From contig NZ_WTUZ01000022.1 in assembly GCF_009882985.1 (NCBI RefSeq), forward strand, positions 967,065 to 1,031,064: 64,000 nt of DNA, given 5' to 3'. This document shows, one piece after another, positions 24,026-32,714 of the stretch. The stretch is from Paenibacillus silvestris (GTDB lineage Bacteria; Bacillota; Bacilli; Paenibacillales; NBRC-103111). Position 1 is the first letter of the stretch. Each line of letters begins with the position of its first letter. Both the position numbers and the translations under genes were made by a program. The notes beneath the pieces are model-generated. The model was not told where the DNA came from. It saw nothing but the letters and a program-made list of their open reading frames with translations, and did not search any database.

Positions 24026-27000
24026 ATGTTAAGCAAAATGCATCGTAAAGCTATGTCGTCCTTGATGTCATTGGTCATGGTGTTATCTGTCATATTCACC
24101 GCCATTGCACCAGCTAATCCAGTTTTCGCTGCGAATCAAGGACCGGTTTCAGTTGGCCTTCACATCGAAGGACCACAAGGACTTATCCACGAAGGAGTGG
24201 CGGAAGGTTCAAACGCATTAGAGGCGTTGCAAGCTGATTTAAGGCCAACCCAAATTCCATTAGACATTGCAGATTCAGCCTATGGTCCGTATGTGGCAGG
24301 AATTAATGGGATACACGCAGGACTATATAATGGGTCTGACGGATGGAACTTTGCCGTTAAACGTCAAGGGCAATGGATCATACCTGCAGTAGGAATGGAT
24401 CAGTTTGAACTAGAAAGCAATGACCAAGTTAGTGTGTATTACGGTGATCTTAATACGCAACTAGTCCAATCCATTTCGATTCAACCTGGTGATGTCAAAG
24501 CCAACCAGCCGTTCTCTGTAACGGTTACGAAGAGCACTTATGATTGGTCAAGTAATCAACTTATTAACTCTCCGGCTAGCGGTGTGAAAGTAACTGTCGG
24601 TGGGACAGCAGTCGTAACGAATCCAAACGGTATAGCTGCATTTGATAAAGGAGTAAGTGCAGGAAATTATTCGCTTGAAGTTACGGATTATCATGCAACT
24701 GCAGCACCGGGAATCGTCAGAGCTACTCAGCCATTGACTGTTAATACGGCACCGGCCATTCTGGTTGGGAATCTTACTCTTTCCGTTGAGAAATTTACAT
24801 TAGGACAAGGATATTCTAAAGAACCGGTTAAAGTTCCTTTTTACGAAGGTGAAAATGGAGCAGCTGTGCTCACTCGCGTATTGGGTGAGGATAATATTCA
24901 GCATACGGGTAGTACGGAAGAACGTTTTTACTTATCTAAGGTTAAAGATGTTAGTAGTCAAATAAATGTACCGAATTATATCAAAGAGCAAATGGATGCA
25001 GATGGCGTTCAATTAGGTACAAAGAATAACGAGCAGTGGCTGGGAGAATTCGATTATACGTCTATGTCCGGGTGGATGTATGCCGTAAATAATGTTTTCC
25101 CGAATGTAGGGATGTCCGACTATATACCACATGATGGGGATGTCGTTCGAACTCAGTTCACGGTGTATGGCTTTGGAGCATCGCTGGGGGGCGACGAGTG
25201 GAGTCCGGGCTTTATACAAACAGCTAACAAGGATGCACTGACGACTAGGATCGCAGAGATAAATAGTGATCCGAATAAAGCAGCGATTCTATCGAATGCA
25301 GTTGTTAAGTCCCTATATGATCAAGCGTATTCGCTGCTTACCAACATGGAAAGTAAGCAGGAAGACATCGATAGTGCGCTAGCCAGTCTGAATGGTAATG
25401 TTAAACCTACAATTAAAGTAACCGGGTTGACGGATAAGCAAGAAGTATCCCAGGCAAATATTAGCTTTAATGTGGAAGCGACGGATAACACCTCATCTGT
25501 CATAACACCGGAAGTAAAGTTGAACGGAAATGTTATTTCGAAGACTGCAGGAGCTTACAATGTCGTTTTAAACTTGGGTGTAAACACAATCGCAATCACC
25601 GCCAAAGGTGCATTCGGAAATACTGTAGAGCAAATTTTTACCATAACGTACAAAGCTAGCACTGCAAGCAATGCAAAAGAACAGTTGAATAAAAACTTGG
25701 CCTATATTCTAAAAACGGTAGATAAGCCGAAGTTTGGAACCGGCGGCGGAGAGTGGTCTGTCCTTTCATTGGCCAGAGCCAATTATTCCGTACCTGATGG
25801 CTATTATGGATCGTACTATGACAATGTAGTTAGTACAATAAAAACACAAATGAGTGCGAATGCCGGGGTATTGGATAAAACGAAAGGTACAGAGCACTCG
25901 AGAGTCATCCTGGGATTAACTTCGATTGGCAAAGATCCCAAAGCTGTTGGAGGCTATGATCTTTTACAGGCACTATCGGATTATGATTATGTCATTTATC
26001 AAGGCATGAATGGTCCAATCTTTGCCCTGCTTGCATTTGATTCTAAAAACTATGCAATCCCTTCTGCGGCAGAAGGAAAAGTACAAACAACAAGAGATAA
26101 ACTAATTAAGTATTTGATAGATGGAGAATCAAATAAAGGTAACGCCAATCAAGGAGGCTGGGGGCTATCTCCCGGCGGTAGACCCGATGTCGATATTACC
26201 GGAATGACGATGCAAGCACTTGCTCCGTATGCTCAGTCTAATGAAGATGCAAAAGCTGCGATAGCTCGAGCAGTTAATTGGCTTTCCAAAGCTCAAAATA
26301 GTGAAGGAAGCTATACAAGCTTCGGAAGTACAAGCAGCGAGAGCCTGTCACAGGTGGTAACCGCGTTATCAGCAGTTGGCATAGATTCAAGCACAGACAC
26401 TAGATTTATTAAAAATGGTAATTCTGCTCTGGATGCTTTAATGTCATTTGCGGTAGCCGATGGCGGCTTTAAACATGTTAAAACAGGAAAAGTAGACGCT
26501 ATGGCCACCGATCAAGGCACTTATGCATTAGTAGCTTATGATCGATTCGTAAATGGAAGCAACCGTCTTTATGATATGACGGATGTTGATACAGAAAAAC
26601 CAAGCATAATCGTAACCGGGCTAACGAATAACCAAGAAGTTTCTCAGCCAAGTCTAAGCTTTACTGTTGACGTGACAGATAACAGCTCTGAAGTTATCAC
26701 ACCGGAAGTGAAGCTGAACGACATAGTCATACCTAAGGTTGATAATGAATACATCGTTGTTCTTAACACCGGTGCAAACACGATCACTGTTACTGCTACT
26801 GATTCCTCAGGGAATTCTGCTGAGCAATCGTTTACTATTACTTACAAAGTTAGTAGTGTAAGCATCCCTAAACAACTCTTAAATAAGAATTTAGCCTATA
26901 TTGTGACAACGGTAGATAAACCGGCTTTTGGAACGGGTGGCGGGGAATGGTCCGTTCTCTCCTTGGCTAGAGCTAATTATTCCGTCCCAGAGGGCTATTA

Positions 27001-29995
27001 CCAGTTTTATTACAATAATGTAGAACAAGAAGTAAAACGGTTAATGGCTGAAAACTCAGGAATTTTGGATAAATCCAAAGGAACAGAGCACTCAAGAGCC
27101 ATTCTTGGACTAACATCTATTGGAAAAAATCCAAGAAAAGTTGGGGGTTATGATCTTACGCAGGCACTTTCGGACTATGATTATGTCATCAAGCAAGGCA
27201 TAAATGGCCCTATATTTGCCCTCATTGCGTTTGATACCAAAAACTTTGATATTCCAGTCGTACCTGCAGGGAAAAATCAAGTTACAAGAAATAACCTGAT
27301 CGATTATATGTTAGAAAAAGAAGTAAGTAAAGGAACAGCGAATGCCGGCGGATGGGCGTTAATCCCGGGTAAACCTGATGTCGATATTACGTCAATGGCG
27401 CTGCAATCTCTTGCACCTTATTATTCTACCCGACAAGATGTAAAAAGTGCTGGAGAGCGTGCAATTGCTTGGTTGGCAAAAACGCAGGGCAGCGATGGCG
27501 GATTTGGCGAAAGCAGCGAAAGTATTGCGCAAGTCATTACCGCGTTAACTGCGTTAGGCATTGATCCAAACACCGACGAAAGGTTTATTAAAAACAGAAA
27601 ATCTGCTCTAGATGCCTTAATGTCATTTACAGCAGCAGATGGCGGCTTTAAGCATATTAAATCGGGAGCCGTCGATGGCATGGCAACGGATCAAGGCACA
27701 TATGCATTAGTAGCCTATGATCGATTCGTGAATGGAAACAATCGTCTGTATGATATGACGGATGTCGTCGATGTCCCTACTCCAGGCGATAATGAGCTCC
27801 CGTTACCGAGCGGTGATCAACCTAAAATTGTGATCCCGTCCGATAATAAAGACTACATCATTCCTGTAACGAGTGCAGATGCAAATAAAGAATTAACGAT
27901 AGAAATTCCGAATAATTCCAATTCGAAAATTCAAGTCAATTTGCCTTCGAACAGCAGCTTGCCCCAAATCGCGGCAGTTAAAGGCAACATCTCCATGGTC
28001 ATCCCTAAGGGAGCCCAAATTATTAGTGGGGATTCATCCGGACTGGAGTTAATCACAACCAAAGATGCGGCGAGTTCTTCATTAAAAGATAAAATTAACA
28101 CGATTATTGAGAACGGCAAGAAACTGGATACCGTTCATCAGGCTATCACGCTAGGCGGTACTAATCGAGTAGTGTTCAATCAATTCGTCACTTTGACTTT
28201 CACTGGCATGCAAGGCAAAGAAGCTGCCTTTATCCAGAATGGAACGCCGCATGCGATTCAGAAGCTTGCAAGTGATGAGGCAGGCAAAGCAAGTGGCAAG
28301 ACTGAATACGCCTACGACAGTGGGAACGATTTGATTGTCAAAACCAAGCATTTTACCGACTTTATCGCTTACGCTTCAAGCACGGTTGAAATACCGCCAA
28401 TTGGTGGAGGCGGAGGAAGTCCTCAACCGACGAAGCATGCTACCATATCCGTTGATAAGCGTACGATCAGCAAGGGTGATGTTATCTCTGCAACGAGCGT
28501 AGAACTTCAATCGGGAGATACGGCTTGGAGCTTGCTTAAGAGAGCATTAGATAGCCGCGGGATTAGCTATGAATATGAGTGGTCTGAGAAATATGACAGC
28601 GTGTATGTGCAATCCATTGCAGGTGACGGCGAATTCGACCACGGCAGCGGCAGCGGTTGGATGTACAATGTAAATGGCGACTATCCGAATTTTGGTGCAA
28701 GCAAATATACGCTTCAGGATGGCGATAGTCTGCAATGGCGCTATACGACTAATTTGGGAGAAGATCTAGGAAATAAATATACAGGCGATCTCATAACAGG
28801 TAAACCAACGGATAAAAAGACGGTTATTGATGTTCCGGCAACGATTATCGAAAATTACAACGTAAATATCACCAAGGAATTGAAGGACAAAGAGCTTATT
28901 ACGATTAACATTCCTAATGTGAAATCCAAAGTAATTCTTGACTTGGATGAAGTGAAAGACAACATCCCAATGATCACCGCCATCAAAGGCGATATCAACG
29001 TTTCGATCGACAAGGGCACTGTTTTAAAGTCAGGGGAGCCTCGTGTTGAACTGCTAACCTCTTTGAATACTGATGACACAAATCTACAGAGTCTCGTCAA
29101 AGACAGTTTAAAAAGCGCAGAAACGAAGATTGTGAAGCTGGCTTATGCGTTTGCCATGGGGAATGCGAATCAATCCGTCATTTTCGATAAGCCGCTTACT
29201 TTTGTCATCAAAGGTGCTAAAGATCAAAGTGTAGGATTTATCGAAGGGAATACCTTCACACCGATTGAGGTTTATGAGTCGGATGCCAAAGGTGCCGAGG
29301 CGACAAAAGGGAATGAAAAAATTACCTACGCATTTGTAAAAGACAAAGATCTAATTATTAAAACAAATCATTTCACGAATTTCGTTTCCTATTCCGTAAG
29401 TCAGCAGGAGACGGTGAAGCCGTTTGATCTGAAAAATCTGTATGCCGACACCCAGTTAATTTCAAATTGGGCAATGGAGGCCATTACAGAAGCATCTCAG
29501 AAAGCATTTATTGACGGCAGCAATGGTAAATTTAATCCTCATGCCACTATTACAAGAGCAGAGTTCACTAAGATTCTAGTGGGCATCCTTGGAATAGATG
29601 TAAAGACAAGCAGCATCATTAACTTCAAAGACGTCTCTCAGAAGGATTGGTTCTATCCTTATGTGAATGCAGCGTATAAAGCAGGCTTTATTACAGGCTT
29701 CACGAACGATCAATTTAGTCCGGACGAGAAGCTGACACGAGAGCAAATGGCGGTTATCATCGTCAAAGCGCTGGGCATTCAAGCTGGTGGGCAAACGCCA
29801 GCCATTGAAGATCTAGACCAAGTGTCCGATTGGGCGAAAGATGATGTACAAACGATTATGGCACGTCAGCTTATGTCCGGGTGGGACAACCGTTTCCAAC
29901 CTAGCAATGAGGTAACGAGGGAAATGGCAGCCGTTGTTGCTATGAGAGCTTACCACTATAAGAATGATGCTCAAAAAGAAACAACTCAGCCCTAA
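24026..29995 (+). CDS. Giant SLH-anchored transcobalamin-like protein (DUF4430 and alpha/alpha-barrel domains)
   Basis: 1989 residues. Domain order: signal peptide (1-35); DUF4430 (about 40-143); beta domain (145-240); DUF4430 (245-385); helical linker (400-455); Ig-like (460-545); alpha/alpha barrel-like (546-855); Ig-like (857-942); alpha/alpha (943-1250); beta domain (1265-1455); GGGGGS linker; DUF4430 (1469-1582); beta domain (1598-1792); three SLH domains (1805-1980). DUF4430 resembles the C-terminal domain of transcobalamin; the alpha/alpha units resemble its barrel and prenyltransferase-type repeats. SLH domains bind pyruvylated wall polymers. With the cobalamin riboswitch this points to corrinoid capture at the cell surface, which is inference. 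GAAGGAGTGA precedes the ATG. Confidence 0.85.
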   Translation: MLSKMHRKAMSSLMSLVMVLSVIFTAIAPANPVFAANQGPVSVGLHIEGPQGLIHEGVAEGSNALEALQADLRPTQIPLDIADSAYGPYVAGINGIHAGLYNGSDGWNFAVKRQGQWIIPAVGMDQFELESNDQVSVYYGDLNTQLVQSISIQPGDVKANQPFSVTVTKSTYDWSSNQLINSPASGVKVTVGGTAVVTNPNGIAAFDKGVSAGNYSLEVTDYHATAAPGIVRATQPLTVNTAPAILVGNLTLSVEKFTLGQGYSKEPVKVPFYEGENGAAVLTRVLGEDNIQHTGSTEERFYLSKVKDVSSQINVPNYIKEQMDADGVQLGTKNNEQWLGEFDYTSMSGWMYAVNNVFPNVGMSDYIPHDGDVVRTQFTVYGFGASLGGDEWSPGFIQTANKDALTTRIAEINSDPNKAAILSNAVVKSLYDQAYSLLTNMESKQEDIDSALASLNGNVKPTIKVTGLTDKQEVSQANISFNVEATDNTSSVITPEVKLNGNVISKTAGAYNVVLNLGVNTIAITAKGAFGNTVEQIFTITYKASTASNAKEQLNKNLAYILKTVDKPKFGTGGGEWSVLSLARANYSVPDGYYGSYYDNVVSTIKTQMSANAGVLDKTKGTEHSRVILGLTSIGKDPKAVGGYDLLQALSDYDYVIYQGMNGPIFALLAFDSKNYAIPSAAEGKVQTTRDKLIKYLIDGESNKGNANQGGWGLSPGGRPDVDITGMTMQALAPYAQSNEDAKAAIARAVNWLSKAQNSEGSYTSFGSTSSESLSQVVTALSAVGIDSSTDTRFIKNGNSALDALMSFAVADGGFKHVKTGKVDAMATDQGTYALVAYDRFVNGSNRLYDMTDVDTEKPSIIVTGLTNNQEVSQPSLSFTVDVTDNSSEVITPEVKLNDIVIPKVDNEYIVVLNTGANTITVTATDSSGNSAEQSFTITYKVSSVSIPKQLLNKNLAYIVTTVDKPAFGTGGGEWSVLSLARANYSVPEGYYQFYYNNVEQEVKRLMAENSGILDKSKGTEHSRAILGLTSIGKNPRKVGGYDLTQALSDYDYVIKQGINGPIFALIAFDTKNFDIPVVPAGKNQVTRNNLIDYMLEKEVSKGTANAGGWALIPGKPDVDITSMALQSLAPYYSTRQDVKSAGERAIAWLAKTQGSDGGFGESSESIAQVITALTALGIDPNTDERFIKNRKSALDALMSFTAADGGFKHIKSGAVDGMATDQGTYALVAYDRFVNGNNRLYDMTDVVDVPTPGDNELPLPSGDQPKIVIPSDNKDYIIPVTSADANKELTIEIPNNSNSKIQVNLPSNSSLPQIAAVKGNISMVIPKGAQIISGDSSGLELITTKDAASSSLKDKINTIIENGKKLDTVHQAITLGGTNRVVFNQFVTLTFTGMQGKEAAFIQNGTPHAIQKLASDEAGKASGKTEYAYDSGNDLIVKTKHFTDFIAYASSTVEIPPIGGGGGSPQPTKHATISVDKRTISKGDVISATSVELQSGDTAWSLLKRALDSRGISYEYEWSEKYDSVYVQSIAGDGEFDHGSGSGWMYNVNGDYPNFGASKYTLQDGDSLQWRYTTNLGEDLGNKYTGDLITGKPTDKKTVIDVPATIIENYNVNITKELKDKELITINIPNVKSKVILDLDEVKDNIPMITAIKGDINVSIDKGTVLKSGEPRVELLTSLNTDDTNLQSLVKDSLKSAETKIVKLAYAFAMGNANQSVIFDKPLTFVIKGAKDQSVGFIEGNTFTPIEVYESDAKGAEATKGNEKITYAFVKDKDLIIKTNHFTNFVSYSVSQQETVKPFDLKNLYADTQLISNWAMEAITEASQKAFIDGSNGKFNPHATITRAEFTKILVGILGIDVKTSSIINFKDVSQKDWFYPYVNAAYKAGFITGFTNDQFSPDEKLTREQMAVIIVKALGIQAGGQTPAIEDLDQVSDWAKDDVQTIMARQLMSGWDNRFQPSNEVTREMAAVVAMRAYHYKNDAQKETTQP

Positions 29996-30438
29996 CTGCT
30001 TAAAAAAGCGCTTGTTGAGAAGCAAATTAACAAGACCGCTGCTTTCATGCAGCAAACCGTAACTGATCCAGTGGTAGCATCCATTGGTGGAGATTGGACT
30101 GTATTCGGACTGGCACGCTCAGGCGTTCCAGTTCCTGATGCTTAATACGCCAAGTATTACGCCAATGTAGAGAAGATTTTAAAGGAAAAATCAGGTAAGC
30201 TGCGGTATTGATCAAGCAAGGCATTAATGGTCCTATCTTTGCGCTTATCGCGTACGATAGCAAATCTTTTGACATTCCGACAGTCGCTAGCGTCAAAACA
30301 CAGACTACAAGAGATCTTTTCATTTACTTTATTTTGAAAAGAGAAATAACAGACGGAGGATGGGCGCTGGGTGAAAAGCGGCTGAGGCCTGATCCGGACA
30401 TCACGGCGATGGCCATCCAAGGACGCTTGACCATTTAA
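29996..30438 (+). pseudogene. Decayed third copy of the alpha/alpha barrel-like domain
   Basis: Directly after the giant gene's TAA the same frame continues with LLKKALVEKQINKTAAFMQQ .. GGDWTVFGLARSGVPVPDA, matching the start of the two intact domains, then hits an in-frame TAA (near 30143). The part matching KGTEHSR...SDYDY is missing, and the frame shifts; IKQGINGPIFALIAYDSKSF and GGWALGEKRLRPDPDITAMA then follow in another frame until TAA 30438. It is a non-functional remnant. Confidence 0.8.
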
Positions 30439-30836
30439 GTGCAAGTATAACAATTGATCGGTAATATCATCGGCTGTGAGTTACATTTATTATTTTAATT
30501 GAAAATGTATATTAATGCATAAATGTATACGTGCAAATTCTTACTGCAAATAATTATGAAACAATGGGTCTTACTGGATAGAGGATTAGACAAATTGAGT
30601 TTTAATATGCAACAAAATTAACGGAGCGCCGCGGGTTTGCGGGCTCCGTTTTATAATTTATTATGAACATCACATTTTTTTATTATATATATTGTTTGTG
30701 TGGACGTGGGAATGATAGCACATTACCAAACAAGGAGTAGCCTGCAGCAGTTTCCTGTTTTCATTCAAACAACAGGATATAATGTAAATATGACCACGAA
30801 AATACTTAGCATTTTAATAAGGGAGGCCAGAAAGAA
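30439..30836. other. Intergenic, AT-rich
   Basis: No supported gene. It holds the terminator at 30621-30653 and a TATAAT at about 30779-30784 that may be the -10 of the acetyltransferase gene. Confidence 0.5.
30621..30653 (+). terminator. Rho-independent terminator
   Basis: ACGGAGC / GCTCCGT stem followed by TTTATAATTTATT, after the decayed domain. Confidence 0.7.
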
Positions 30837-31373
30837 ATGAATAATGAGGAATTATATTTAGAAATAAAAGAAGCACAAGAGTCCCAATTGGATTTCCTTG
30901 TGACGCAGTTCTCACCTGATAATCCAAAGTTTCAGTACAATAGATTTGCTGTACAAAAGAGGGGTGAGGGACTATACATGATTGCTTGGCATAATAACGC
31001 CCCTGTTGGCCATTTCTTACTACGATGGAGTGGTCCTCATGTTGAATCTGTAACAAAATTAGTGGACATTTCACATAGCGCATTCTTAGAAGCAGGACTA
31101 ACGATAGATGAATATCGTAGAAAAGGTGTTGCAACGGCTATCATTAAAGAAGCAGAGCGATTAGCAAAAGAAAGAAAATGTACGAGTATAGGATTAGAGG
31201 TGGGTATTAGTAATGCAGAAGCTAAAAGACTTTATCAGAAATTGGGCTACATAGACTGGGGACATGGTGAATTCTTAATTAGCTGGGAATATGAAGACGA
31301 GTATGGAAATACAGGGATTGAAACGGAGGTTGTGATTTATATGCAAAAAGAATTAATATTGGCTATTAAATGA
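30837..31373 (+). CDS. GNAT family N-acetyltransferase
   Basis: 178 residues. The acetyl-CoA site is visible as LTIDEYRRKGVATAIIKEAE (motif A, R/Q-x-x-G-x-A pattern), followed by IGLEVGISNAEAKRLYQKLGY (motif B). GNAT enzymes acetylate amines; the substrate cannot be told. GGGAGG lies before the ATG. Single gene, with no partner in the neighbourhood. Confidence 0.85.
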   Translation: MNNEELYLEIKEAQESQLDFLVTQFSPDNPKFQYNRFAVQKRGEGLYMIAWHNNAPVGHFLLRWSGPHVESVTKLVDISHSAFLEAGLTIDEYRRKGVATAIIKEAERLAKERKCTSIGLEVGISNAEAKRLYQKLGYIDWGHGEFLISWEYEDEYGNTGIETEVVIYMQKELILAIK

Positions 31374-31440
31374 TTAGTGAGAGTATGATGAGATTAGGAA
31401 CTAGACTGCCTTGTGGCCCATGCAATTGCACATAGGCCTA

Positions 31441-31734
31441 TTATTTTTTTAAACCTGCTGCAAAAAAGGGACCATTAACTGACATGGTCGTTAAGATACG
31501 GGCCATTTCTTGAGGAGACTCTTTCCCACCGCTTTCCAACCATTGTTGAATTACCCCTATTATTACAGATCCCATATAAGAAGCTAGATATCGTTCTGGA
31601 ACAAGGAGATTTTCTTCTTTTACAAATGCATTAGGATTATTTCCATAAAGTGTTTCCCACATGAATTTTTTTAATCTTGTTTGAAATGATAAATTCCCTC
31701 TTGGACCTAAAACAGCCTTCATAAATCCTATGCG
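31441..31734 (-). pseudogene. TetR regulator remnant (C-terminal domain only)
   Basis: 93 codons starting at the ATG at 31722, with four more sense codons up to an in-frame stop. The sequence FMKAVLGPRGNLSFQTRLKK .. GVIQQWLESGGKESPQEMA is the ligand-binding half of a TetR protein of the TetR_C_8 type. The DNA-binding HTH half is absent upstream, so it cannot act as a repressor. Confidence 0.65.
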
Positions 31735-31860
31735 TTAATTAGTGGCATCAAATGGCGGCTTAGTAGTGATATGAATGGTCCATATTATCATCAGCTGGCT
31801 TATCATGGTGTTTGTAAGGTAACTGCGTCCGGCTAATTTAGGTTACGTTAAACCACAAAC

Positions 31861-31893
31861 AAACCGCCCCTCCGAAAATTGGAAGGGCGGTTT
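31861..31893. terminator. Terminator of the tetR gene
   Basis: AAACCGCCC / GGGCGGTTT stem with a small inner CTCC..GGAA arm, directly after the minus-strand tetR gene. Confidence 0.7.
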
Positions 31894-31896
31894 CTG

Positions 31897-32577
31897 CTAC
31901 TTCTCCTGCTCCTTTATCACTTGCTCAATGCCTAATAGGATCAGCTTCAAGCCGAACTCAAACGATCGGTCGGTCCCCATCAGCTCGAACAGCCCGCTCT
32001 TGAACATCTTCCGGAATAGTCCGGCATCCGCCTCACTCATGGTGTCCAGAAGACGATCCATCTCCCCACTCGGAAGGTCTCCCTGTTCCTTAAGGATAGC
32101 GGATACATTCCGCTGATGCTCGTAATCATCCAGAACGAAGTAGAAGACATAGTTCATAATGGTAAGGATTGCTTGCAATTGATGCTCTTGTTCAAGCGGC
32201 GTCGATTCCATGCAGAGCAGCATACGGTTGGTGAACCTAATAATATCCGGCTCGTGGGGGAGCGTAAGCATCATGAGCTGCGTGGAACAAGGGTGCCTGC
32301 GTAGTACACTCCGTGTTGTTATCGCAAATCCGGTTAGTTGCTCCTTCCAATCTCCCTCGGAGTCGAATTCCTCTAAGATGATTTTTGAAACTTGGTTGGC
32401 CAGGCGTTGGTAGAGGTCTTGCTTGCTCTTAAAGTACCAATACAGGGAGGGAGCTTGAATGCCAAGTCTGTCGGCCAATCGTCTCATGCTGAATTTCTCG
32501 ATGCCTTCCTCGCCCAGAAGCTCCCACGATGTATTCAAAATCTTTTCCTCAGAAATCTGAGGCTGCTGCTTTTTCAT
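31897..32577 (-). CDS. TetR family regulator of the MATE exporter
   Basis: 226 residues. The N-terminal HTH is FSMRRLADRLGIQAPSLYWY (about 30-50), almost as in TetR itself, and the C-terminal half resembles TetR_C. It is divergent to the MATE gene and very likely represses both through the palindromes at 32602-32670. The start is uncertain: ATG 32577 fits the family; ATG 32595 would add six residues. Effector unknown; in this class it is usually an exported drug. Confidence 0.85.
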   Translation of the reverse strand: MKKQQPQISEEKILNTSWELLGEEGIEKFSMRRLADRLGIQAPSLYWYFKSKQDLYQRLANQVSKIILEEFDSEGDWKEQLTGFAITTRSVLRRHPCSTQLMMLTLPHEPDIIRFTNRMLLCMESTPLEQEHQLQAILTIMNYVFYFVLDDYEHQRNVSAILKEQGDLPSGEMDRLLDTMSEADAGLFRKMFKSGLFELMGTDRSFEFGLKLILLGIEQVIKEQEK

Positions 32578-32601
32578 CGATATCCACATCTCCATCTAAC
32601 A

Positions 32602-32670
32602 GTGTAAGGTTTTTCTTTACACCTTCATAGATTCATGATATCATCTAACACTGTAAGGTTCAACCTTACA
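32602..32670. promoter_or_regulatory. Overlapping divergent promoters with two TetR operators
   Basis: O1 GTGTAAGGTTTTTCTTTACAC (32602-32622) is a near-palindrome. O2 TGTAAGGTTCAACCTTACA (32652-32670) is a perfect palindrome with one central base. Both follow an ATCTAACA lead. The MATE promoter is TTTACA (32616-32621), 17 bp, TATCAT (32639-32644); the tetR promoter on the other strand is TTGAAC (32663-32658), 17 bp, TATCAT (32640-32635). Each operator covers one -35. Confidence 0.75.
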
Positions 32671-32714
32671 CCGTTAGAGTAAATGGGCAAATAAACGAGG
32701 AAGGTAGTGAAATT

